From Crotalaria pallida (taxonomy: Eukaryota > Streptophyta > Magnoliopsida > Fabales > Fabaceae), in the NCBI GenBank assembly GCA_037953625.1, contig CM075655.1, positions 84,347,501 through 84,411,500 on the forward strand: a stretch of 64,000 bases of DNA, written 5' to 3'. The position numbers were made by a program, and so were the translations under genes. Below the pieces are notes generated by a model, which saw only the letters and a list, made by a program, of their open reading frames with translations, ran no database searches and was not told where the DNA came from. Below, piece by piece: positions 21,833 through 31,345 of the stretch. How positions within the stretch are numbered: position 1 is the first letter of the stretch; each line of letters begins with the position of its first letter.

Positions 21833-22874
21833 GAGCTTGCATAGCGTAGATGTTTTGGATCCTAGATGTTGGAATAATTGGTGGTAATTGGCAAGAATCA
21901 CCCAAGAGGGGGGGTGAATTGGGTGTTTATAAAACTTTGAATTTCGATCGCAATAAAACGTTCTTTTAGAAAATAACAGAGATTAAAACGAGCGGAAGAC
22001 TTAAAGAACGAATTAAAACGTTTTTAAGCAAACAATTGAAATAATATTACTTATGAATATAGAAAATATATTATACACGAGATTGATTTAAAACAAAACC
22101 AAGAAAAACACAATACTCATGTTATATAAATTAAAACTTGAAAATAACTTTTATTTGCGAAAATAGGATTAACACAATTTAAACATGCGGAAAATAAAAA
22201 GATAAGGGATAGGAAATTATGCACCAGAGATTTTTATCCTGGTTCGGCCAACAATGCCTACATCCAGTCCTCAAGCGACCCACTTGAGCTTTTCACTAAG
22301 CCAAGACGCAACTGCGTCCCCAAGTACATCCAGAGCACCCCGCAAGCTACTAGGAATCCCACCGTTTGCCAGGGACCTCAAATACAAATAGCCTAACTAC
22401 TAGGAATCCCACCGTTCGTATAGCGCTACCCAATACACAAGGGTTATCTCACCCTAAGAACGCGACACAGGTTCAATCCTAAGGGAAAACACTCCTTAAA
22501 CACTAAGGTTGTCACACCCCTTACAATAAAAGAATTTGCACGAAGAAATGTGTGCAACTAACAATAAGCTCTCTAATTAGAGCGGATACTACAATAAAGT
22601 CCTATAGCAATATAATGTACTCAAGCAAAACTTAGACTATAACTCTAGATGATGATGATGAACAAATATGATTTTTTTCTCAAAAGATTTTCAAAAGAAT
22701 TCAAGAAGGAGAAGAAAATCAATGAAGTAGTAGAGAGAGTTAGAAGAAAAGAAAAACCTTTTTTTTAAAAAGTAGAAGAAGCAGCCAATAATCAAAACGC
22801 GATCCTCCAAAAATGGAAACAAATCATTCTGGGAATCAGATTGATTTCAACACGTTTTTCAAAATTTGAATTGA

Positions 22875-23105
22875 AGTAATCGATTACTTTGGTCAGGTTA
22901 ATCGATTACATGCTCTCAGGTTTTTCATAAAAAGTTGCAGCATTGAATATAATCGATTATTAGATTCCTGTAATTGATTACTTGCACCTAAATGACCAGT
23001 TCAAGGAAGTAATCCATTACAAGATCCTAATTAATCCATTACATACACTCTGGTTACAAGTTGCATCAAGTAATCGATTATTCCAGAAGGGTTAATCGAT
23101 TACTC
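22875..23105 (-). repeat. Paired TAATCGATTA palindromes in the Cop-B left LTR
   Basis: Four pairs: 22878/22900 (22 bp), then a pair at 21 bp with the second site TAATTGATTA, a pair of TAATCCATTA variants at 22 bp, and an intact pair at 22 bp. The right LTR has the same array at about 33040-33270, where the site that reads TAATTGATTA here is intact. The TAATCCATTA variant also appears in Cop-1, so it is not just CpG decay. Confidence 0.85.
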
Positions 23106-23885
23106 CAAGTTAAAAATAGATTTTCATGAAAAATATTGTAACCAAAGGTTTTCGCAAAAAAATTTTCACAAATAATATTCCTGGAGCAAAAGGTTTAAAA
23201 AGCTTCTTCTAGGTTTTAAGAGAGAAAGCAAAATATCATCATCATATGAGTTATACCTAATTGCTTTAAGTATATTAAATGCCTTACAAAGATTTCTAAA
23301 CCTAAACGCTAGGTCTTCAACGAGCATAACATCTTTGCAATCTTCAATGTACCTGAACCTGTAAAGATTATATAAATAATCATGTTGTGTCATCATCAAA
23401 ACATCAAGAGGAAAACCATGAGTTTCAACACTCAGTTTCAACACTCCCCCTTTTTGATGATGACAAACACTATCTGCAAAACAGAGGTTAGTACATAATA
23501 TAATATTCAAAACATATTTAAGCTCATTAACAACAAGCTCAACAAGAGCAGCTCTAACATCAAACACACAAACTGAGCTCCCCCTAAATTCATGAATAAT
23601 CATGAACCTGATAACCTGTTCCTTAACCTGTAACCTGTTTTGCTCTAGCTTATTTCTCCCCCTTTTGATATCATCAAAAAGGTGGGACACAATTTAAGCA
23701 CAATCAGCACAACATCAAAAATTTTCATAGTGCATGAAGTTAAAAATATCCAGAGATCCACAAAACAGTTCAACATGAAAAAACGAAGGAACTAGGGGGT
23801 TACGAGCATAAACAAAAAAAATTGTCCACAATATCATAAAGCAAATAAACTGAGAGAGCAGAGTGAAGTGCCACAAGCTGAATGA

Positions 23886-25244
23886 TCACTGGAACGGAGG
23901 ACGGTTCTGATGCCTCAGATGATATATCTCCTGCTGCATTGCCTCCATATCAACGTGCATCTGTTCCATGCCGGAGGTGAGCTGTGCAAGAGAAGTGTCC
24001 ACTGAATGCATGTGTTCATCAGAACGCCTCATGTATCCTCTTACATCATCCATAAACAACTGCATATACGGAGGAATGTGATCGGGTGGATAAAGAGCTT
24101 GTAGCGGAATGAAGTCCGAATCCTGAGTCGGTGCACTATCTGGCTGTGGCTGCTGCTGTTCTTGTTCTTCTTCATCTGGGTCATAGTTGTGGTTGGACTT
24201 GCGTTCCCGACGCTGAGTCTTGGGCATCCAACCTATATCTTCCATATTGACCCAACCCATGTGACCCAAGAAATTGGTGTCCATACGCATATCAGCGTTA
24301 GGAGCAGTTCGGGCTTCTCCGTTCAAGGGAATACGAAAACGCCTAAGAATGTGGGTTATGAGAGTCGCATATGGCAGCTTAGAGGTTTTATTCTTCATAT
24401 CATTGTCAATTGATCGTCGGACTTTTCCAGCAACCTCAATCATGTGGTTTAGGACAAACCAACCCCAGTTAATGGGTTTGTCGTGAAACCACGCCCAGAA
24501 GATGATATAGTCAGAATCAAGCAGCCGGAAATAGTTACCTTGCCTAGGAATCAGACAACGATTTAGAATGAAGTGTAGAACTCGATACTCAAACTTCAAA
24601 TTTCCAGAGGTCAGCACTTTTCCAGTAGGGATGCAGTCATCAATAAATTCTTCCTTAGCTGACTTCTTGTCATACTCATCTCCCCATAGGCTATCTGAGC
24701 TGGAACCAGTGAAAGTGATACCATCCATGGGTAGGTGAGTAATATTAATCCAGGTGTTCAAGCTGATTTTGATGCTTCTCCCTTTCACTTCTGAAAACAA
24801 AGTCTTTTCATCAGCATTCCAGACCAGATTGGTGTAGAAGACCTTGACCAAGTCTTCATAATAGTCTCCTCCAATAGTACTGAATTCAAAAAGACCTTTT
24901 TCTTTCAAGAGCATCACAGCAGGGAGATTACAGTCATCAGCATCAAAAGTTTTAGCATCAAGGAACCTCGGAGAAATCACAGAACAGGCAGCAAAGTACT
25001 TTTCATAATCCATTATCTGGGAAGGGTTAGATAACCAGCGGTTTAACTTCTCTAAAGCAATTGGCTGATGAACCGGTGGAGGTGGAGCAGAAGGACCTGC
25101 GTCACTTTGTCTAGTCCTTGGAGGCCTAGGAGCTCGGCTAGACGAAGGTTGAGCCCTTCTCTGAACAACAGGAGGTGAAGGCTCATCCTCATCTGACTCC
25201 TCAATGATCACCCTTCTTTTCGATTGACGAGATGACATGGTCAC
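23886..25244 (-). CDS. 452-residue extra ORF of Cop-B, putative plant transposon protein type
   Basis: An intact ORF between the gag and the 3' LTR of Cop-B, on the element strand. Residues 1-65 are basic and Ser/Pro-rich (RQSKRR near the start, a possible nuclear signal). Residues about 80-330 hold a folded region: WLSNPSQIMDYEKYF, VKVFYTNLVWNADE, VKGRSIKISLNTWINITHLP and FEYRVLHFILNRCLIPR. The FYTNL..VKGR..I pattern resembles the domain called putative plant transposon protein in legume annotation; I judge this from memory. The C-terminal part is acidic and Gln-rich (EEEQEQQQPQPD) and ends in a likely coiled coil (about 395-445). It takes the place of the env-like ORF of some Sireviruses. 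Function unknown. Confidence 0.7.
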   Translation of the reverse strand: MTMSSRQSKRRVIIEESDEDEPSPPVVQRRAQPSSSRAPRPPRTRQSDAGPSAPPPPVHQPIALEKLNRWLSNPSQIMDYEKYFAACSVISPRFLDAKTFDADDCNLPAVMLLKEKGLFEFSTIGGDYYEDLVKVFYTNLVWNADEKTLFSEVKGRSIKISLNTWINITHLPMDGITFTGSSSDSLWGDEYDKKSAKEEFIDDCIPTGKVLTSGNLKFEYRVLHFILNRCLIPRQGNYFRLLDSDYIIFWAWFHDKPINWGWFVLNHMIEVAGKVRRSIDNDMKNKTSKLPYATLITHILRRFRIPLNGEARTAPNADMRMDTNFLGHMGWVNMEDIGWMPKTQRRERKSNHNYDPDEEEQEQQQPQPDSAPTQDSDFIPLQALYPPDHIPPYMQLFMDDVRGYMRRSDEHMHSVDTSLAQLTSGMEQMHVDMEAMQQEIYHLRHQNRPPFQ

Positions 25245-26225
25245 AGCCCAAAAATATCAAATGTAGGATTCTGAATCAACCGAACCAAGACAACAGACTA
25301 GACTATCCAGGCAATTTGCAACACAACACTAACAATAATCCAGACTATCAGATACTCAACTCAGCAGTTTCAACGTCAAGATATCATCTTTAAGCAGTAT
25401 ATCATCATATTATTATAGTGAACATAGAGATACTGAAGAAGAATAGAAGGCCAAGAACCTGAACCGATGAAGAAACACTGAACTGAATACTGAACCAATA
25501 AGAGATCACACTGAATCAGCCAAACCAGTATGCTTGCATCTGAACCGGAAACCTCAAAATTCTGAACCGAACCAACGACAGTGCAACTGAACCAGAAAGC
25601 TTCAAGGTTTTTTGAACCGAACCAAGAGAGCAAACCAAGGACCAAATCAGACCAATGAACCAGACAACCGAACCAATGAACCAGGTGAACCGAAATCTTC
25701 ACACATCAACACACTTGAACCAGTGATGAAGAACCGGATCTGAACATGAAGATCAAGTGCCATGAATCATGCAAACCTTGAGAGAACCATGTTTACCAAG
25801 TGTTTTGAGTAAGGTTTTGACAATGTTGAGCAAAAACTAGTGGTTTCAATGGTGGTTATGGTGGTGGAAGATGAGAACCGAATGTGAGAGAGGAAGAGAG
25901 AGAGGGGCGGTTTTTGGATGAGAATAGGGATGAAGATGAAGGTTTATGAGAGAAGAAAGAGATATGAATGAGAATGGTGAGGGTTTGATGGAGGTTTGGT
26001 GAAGGCTATGTTGTATGGAGGTTGGAAGATGAAGAAGATGAAGTGAAGAAGAAGAAGAGTGTTGTGGGAGAGAGAGAGGGGGAAGGAGGCCGTAATTTTT
26101 TATTTGTGGGAAGAGAGAGAGAGTGTGTAAGAAGATATGTGGCTAGGGTTATTCTTTATGTGGTCCACACTTGGTCAACTGGGTCAAAAGGCCCACACGA
26201 ATCTGCACTTTTCCCTTTTTTTTTC
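25245..26225 (-). promoter_or_regulatory. Leader and possible internal promoter of the Cop-B extra ORF
   Basis: No gene. On the minus strand, 26225-25860 is strongly CT-rich (runs of CTCTCT and TTCTTC), like a plant 5' UTR. Then 25730-25450 holds many degenerate copies of GGTTC (GAACC on the plus strand), often as GAACCGAACCAA. The ATG of the 452-codon ORF follows at 25244. With the palindrome array just upstream it looks like a separate promoter for the ORF. Inference only. Confidence 0.4.
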
Positions 26226-26234
26226 AGATACTGT

Positions 26235-26520
26235 AACCAATAATCGATTATGTCCTCGCTTTAATCGATTACTTCAACAATTAATCGATTACTTCCAAGC
26301 AATTAATCGATTATTCCTCCTCTGGTCCGAACTGATGCAACATTTATAATCGATTATGACAACTCCCTTAATTGATTACATTGCCTCTGATGGGTTGTAT
26401 GATGCTGCAGGTTTAATCGATTCTTCTGATCCTTTAATCGATTAACTTTCCAAAACTGATCAGAACTGATGCAAAAATCAACTGGGTAATCGATTACTGT
26501 TGCAGAGTAATCGATTACTT
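26235..26520 (-). repeat. Internal TAATCGATTA array of Cop-B
   Basis: About ten sites outside the LTRs, between gag and the extra ORF. Successive spacings I measured include 21, 20, 22, 22, 21 and 21 bp; most are in pairs like those of the LTR. Two sites are variants (TAATTGATTA, TAATCGATTC). The array lies upstream of the CT-rich leader, as the LTR arrays lie upstream of or near the LTR promoter. Confidence 0.85.
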
Positions 26521-28753
26521 CTGCACAAACTTTCAGAATTCTTCTTTTTCTGAATTGCACCTTCCAATGTCTTCTGACAATTGATTGCTGATGCCAGGAA
26601 TTGTTAGTGACATTCGCTTGTGGTCAACTTACCTTTAAGAGACCTGTTTCCTACAAAACAGATAGTTCTGGCTATATCCAATGCTCAAGTTAGATAAATT
26701 GATATAATAAACAAATGTGAGCTTTTGACATAACTGACAATAGACAAAATAATGTATCAAATCATATGCTTCATTATAATTATGAATTATACCAAGCTTA
26801 ATCATAATATGTATTTGATGCTAACTCGATTACCTCAAGTTTGCAATAAATAACATTTTATGAAGCACTTTAGCTTTTCCAAGATATGAATATCATGTGA
26901 AGATAAAACTTTGCAACACATGACTTATTTTTCAAATTCAGTATAGCTTGGAATAGTCAAAGTATGTTCTTGAATAATCATGATTATAGTAAGTACATGA
27001 CTTGTTTACCTCAGACTTTGTATGCCAAGTATATTTTGACTTTGACCAATGATTCCTTTCATCAACCATTCTGTGCCAAGGATATTTTGTCCTAGACCAA
27101 TAATTCCTTCTTTGATTTTTCATTAATGTGAACTTTTCATTTCTTCCATTTGAGATTTTTGATCTTGATAGGGCTATTCTCCTTTGGTCACTCCATCTAA
27201 CTTTAGATGTCCATGCAGTCCTTTTGATGTAATTCTCTTTTTCATTTCGTCTTGGTGCTTCCTTAGATAAGGTATGATCTACATTCCTGTTACAAGAATC
27301 AGTTTTTGGTACCCATCTCATTTTGGGTCCAGAGAGATTAGATTTGGATTCCTCAGAAAACTTTGGAACCCATTTCATTTTATTTCTCATATATCGATTT
27401 TTCTTATAATTGCATAGATGAGAAATATGACCCGAACGACCACATAAGTTACAAATAATGATTTTGGGAGATGCTTTGGTTTTTCTAAAATCATTTTTGC
27501 AAAACACAGTCTCGTGATCCTTATATTCAGAATCACATTTGCTAATCTCTTTACTTGACTTTTGAATTTCCACATTCTTATTAGAATTGTCAAGAAAGGA
27601 GTTTGAACAAATGGATTTTGAGATACAATGAGAGTCACAGGAAGCAGCCTCAACAGATTTTTTTAATAAAATTACATTTTTCATTTCCAGTAGCGGTGCT
27701 ATATTCAAAATTATTTTTCAAATCATCTCTCAAAATATTATAAGTACTAAGAGGGTTTAGGGAATGTGAATCAATCAAAGTTACCTCGTGAGGAGTATAT
27801 GAATGTGATGCACTTTCGTTGTCTACTGACTCCTCATCTGAAGAACTTGATTCCACATGAGATTCCAAGAATATTTCAAACAGCTTTTCTAAATCATCAT
27901 CATTTTCATCTATCGAATTGCTCCTCATGCTATCGGTGTCATCATTCAAAACTTTGTCATGAGAGATAGTCGATTCATTCTTCAAGCTTTTCTCTATCTG
28001 AGTCTCCTGATTACATATGTGAATGTGACACCCTTCGCAGTTACCCAAATATAAACTAATAAATAAGCTTTTATATCATATTGGGTAATATATATGGACT
28101 TGTGAGTGTTAAGAAAATATGGTAAATAAAAATTTTCTTTAGATCGGGTGCACAAATTGACAGATGAAGTTTCAAGAATAAACTATATCTATTTCAAAAC
28201 GTTTGTATCAAGTTCGGTGTTGTCCTAAAACCTTTTCACAAATAGGGTAATCTTCGTCTTTTGAAATCGTACATACATTATTGAAAGTAATTGTAGTTAC
28301 CCTTGCTTTTCTTAATAAAGCTGATACCATTGAGTTAATGGGTGTATCCGAACCCTTAAGTAATCTAAATCAGAGTAAGCGGAAAGTGTTGGACTATGCA
28401 ATAGTTTGAACATAAGATTTATATTTATATATATAGATAATAAAAGTGGTAAGTACATAGTCCATCATCATGTCTCCAAGTTTCAGAATATACAAGTCCA
28501 TAATAGATCTACATAGTCATGTAACCCCAACCCTAGAGTACTACAAAAGTATATCTACAATATATACGTAACCAAAATACAACTCCAGGGATAGTCACGT
28601 AGATCCATCAGCAATCAGATGCAGTAGTAGTAGCAGTAGTAATCTCCCAAAAGTAAAGTGAGTAAGGTAGTAGCATCATCATCACAGCAGCAGCAGCAAA
28701 TCTCTTCCACACACCGGATCCTCAGATCCACACCATACACCATATACATGTAC

Positions 28754-29224
28754 CTAGGGATCGTCGTCCCTCCAGTCACTCCCAGTAGAATGCACGACAG
28801 GCAAGCTCCCACTCTCGTCCTCCACCGGATCCTCCTCGATCTCATTCGAGGGAGAGTGTACCCTACCACTAGGTACCGGGTCAGGTGATGGTGAAACCCT
28901 GACTGGGCTTCTCGGATCAGATAGGGGAGTCTCCTCGCGGACGACTCTCGAAGTAAAAGGGTGAGAGCGGGTAGGTCGAAAACGAAAACTATGGTAAGAG
29001 CGAGCTGGTCGCGAGGGAGGTGGTCCATGGTAAGTGTAAAACGGGGGTACATGCATAGTGTATATGATGGGGATCCTAAACCTACGAGGACGGAATCGTA
29101 TCAGCGGGTTCGGGTGGTAGAAGGTAATCTCTACCTCCCCCTCGAACACCGCACGATGGTCTTCATAGATCCATATGCCACTAGGAAGTGGCCGGATCTC
29201 GATGCAAGCAATGTAGCGAGACAT
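28754..29224 (-). CDS. LTR-encoded 156-residue protein (Gyp-B version)
   Basis: An intact minus-strand ORF, start ATG 29224, directly after the acceptor CCCTTGTAG|GTG. It opens MSRYIACIEIRPLPSGIW and aligns with the Gyp-A protein for about 110 residues: FEGEVEITFYHPNP, RPRRFRIP and MHVPPFYTYHGPPP are kept. The C-terminal third is diverged but still Ser/Pro-rich, then acidic (EIEEDPVEDESG). In about 75 aligned codons I count some 28 synonymous and 14 amino-acid-changing differences from the copy at 21359, far from the ratio expected without selection. Function unknown. Single copy here, inside a solo LTR. Confidence 0.65.
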   Translation of the reverse strand: MSRYIACIEIRPLPSGIWIYEDHRAVFEGEVEITFYHPNPLIRFRPRRFRIPIIYTMHVPPFYTYHGPPPSRPARSYHSFRFRPTRSHPFTSRVVREETPLSDPRSPVRVSPSPDPVPSGRVHSPSNEIEEDPVEDESGSLPVVHSTGSDWRDDDP

Positions 29225-29227
29225 CAC

Positions 29228-31178
29228 CTACAAGGGCATAGGGGTAAGCAATTCTATGCACATAATCAATAGAGAATAAATTATGCAACATAAATATGTA
29301 ACATGCATCAATTAATATCAATCACACTTAACACTTAGCAAGTAGGTTATGCACATAGGATGTTCACACTTAATTCAGTCATAACAGTTTATTTGAATGA
29401 ATGGCATGATGCATGACTTTAGCTCTCAAGCCTATCTCCATCATAATACTATGTCACTCTCTGACGTCCATCCCTGACAACCCAGCACTCAACAGTGCGT
29501 TGTATTCCTAGGTATACAACCATTCGTACATTCACCTAGAATGTACACGACAAGGTTGGTATCCATGCCACCCGAGCATATCCCGTCATCCAAACGGATC
29601 GTCATCCAAACGATATATCCATATCGGCATCCACTAAGCCGACCACGTCAACAACGTGTCATCAAGCAAGCGTATTGGCACTCCCAGAGGCCCTCCACAT
29701 GTTTAACAAACATGAAATACGTCCTACCATCCAAACTCCAGGATGAATGCAATTTATCTTTTAGACTTAAGGGAAGTTGATTAATACTTTACAGGCCACC
29801 TAGGCTTATTTTCTTTATCAAAAGGACCGTCACCAAACGATCTTTTTGTATTAATCAATTTCTCTAAGTCTTGATCCCTTGGACTATTATTAATAATTCC
29901 TTAATTTAATAAGTTAGAATTGAAAATGGTGTTTTCAGGTTCTGAACAATTTAATCGAGTAAACTTCAGGATACTCGAGTGTTACTCAACTTTTCCAGAT
30001 TACTCGAGTGTTCTTAAGACTACTCGAGTGTTCATGACTTTCTGAGGATTTGGGTTTTCAATTCAACAATTTACTCGAGTAGTTCATGGGTTACTCGAGT
30101 GTTCTTGAACATTTCCAGAATACTCGAGTGACCTTGACTGACTCGAGTGTTTGGCATATAATGGTCCTCAGGTCATGCTCGATACTCGAGTACCAGACAG
30201 ACTACTCGAGTGTTCTTCCTTAATTTACATGGTTTTCAACACGATTTACTCGAGTACTCTGCCTTTTACTCGAGTGTTTCGCAGCAGACAACACTGAAAA
30301 CTGGTTTTAGCATGACATTTTCATTTCTACTCAAATTTAATCCATTCCAGGGATTCACAGAGTTCATACAACATAATTTGAACATGTTATAACATCCATT
30401 CCATATCAAAACACAGATTTGACAGAGAATTCAGTAATCATGCATTAAAACACATTTTCACAACTCAATACCTCAATTTGCAGAATAAGCTCAATACTCA
30501 TGAATTAAAGTTCATTTAAGCTTGCATGCATGATACATAACTTGCTCAACACAGTTTTAGAGCATGGATTGGTCTCCAAACCAAAGTTCCTATTCAATCT
30601 AAGCCCTTAGAGCCTCTTGGTGGCTCTCTAACACAATTCATGGAATTTAAACTCTATCTAGTGAATATAATTACTTCCCCTTACCTTTCAGACGTGAATC
30701 AACAGAAAGAAATCCAAGAAAAGTGCTCCAACCTCATAAATCACTTTGAGCTTCACATGCATGACAGGTTTGAGTGTACCACCAAAACCGAATTGGTTCA
30801 CCCATGATACAGAGATAAGAATTGGGGAAAATTAGATTTCTAGACTCTATACAACATATTCTAACTAAAGGAACCAAGTTTGAGACTCAAGAATTCGTGA
30901 GCTTACCAGAATCAGTGATCAAAGTAAGCTCCAGACCAAGGTTCAATAGAAACAGCTTCTACTTCAAATCTTCAATTCTCCCAGCACGCACACTCAATCC
31001 TCACAATATTACTCTCTATACAAAGCTCAAGATGTGAGCTTTGTATTCGTGTTTGGTTTGTGTTTCAAATCGACACAGAGAAGGAGAATTGAAGAGTATA
31101 AACTCGGAACCCTAATTTCATCAACCAAGCTACTTTGATCCAAAATTCTCAGCTAAGGGTCAAAGATGAGCTTAAATA
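29228..31178 (-). promoter_or_regulatory. Gyp-B LTR: TATA box, leader and predicted intron
   Basis: Minus strand: TATA-like TATTTAA at 31178-31172, donor TTCTG|GTAAGC at 30907/30906, acceptor CTTGTAG at 29228, then the ORF. Intron length is about 1.68 kb, close to that of Gyp-A (1.74 kb), though its sequence is different. Six palindrome pairs and the hairpin cluster lie inside the intron; one pair lies upstream of the TATA box. Confidence 0.6.
29485..29714 (-). repeat. Hairpin cluster of Gyp-B, unlike Gyp-A in sequence
   Basis: Short stem-loops in a row: GCACT/AGTGC (29485-29498), GTTGTAT/ATACAAC (29499-29520), GTACATT/AATGTAC (29526-29546), CCGT/ACGG (29583-29597), CGGC/GCCG (about 29625-29641), CACGT/ACGTG (29644-29658) and CATGTT/AACATG (29698-29714). 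Stems all differ; several loops share CATCCAA or TCAACA. It lies between the ORF and the palindrome pairs, exactly where Gyp-A has its own cluster. Confidence 0.7.
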
Positions 31179-31345
31179 GGAAGTGAGGACACTCATGCAG
31201 GTCGACACGAAGGCATTGAGCTGTTGATGGTGGAGTAATCGTGTCAACGGAGGGGAATCGTTGGCTGTGACTCATCAAACGCACTAACTCGTGCAGTTTG
31301 ACCCAGAATACTCGAGTATTCTGAATAATACTCGAGTATTTTGCC
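29950..31345 (-). repeat. ACTCGAGT palindrome pairs in the Gyp-B LTR
   Basis: Seven pairs of TACTCGAGT or close variants: six between about 29950 and 30280 and one at about 31311-31345. Spacing between the CTCGAG cores within a pair is 20 bp in six of the seven and 19 bp in the other. The isolated pair lies upstream of the TATA box and the other six lie in the predicted intron, as in Gyp-A. Confidence 0.9.

Noticed and set aside
21515..21887. Overlapping ORFs in other frames of the LTR gene (21531-21887 plus, 21515-21787 minus, and equivalents)
   Set aside because: Shadows of the 157-codon frame; codon differences between Gyp-A and Gyp-B fall at third positions of the main frame only.
29950..30280. 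XhoI (CTCGAG) or ClaI (ATCGAT) clusters as cloning artefacts
   Set aside because: They occur in LTRs with clean TSDs, in several independent copies, with varied flanks and natural decay.
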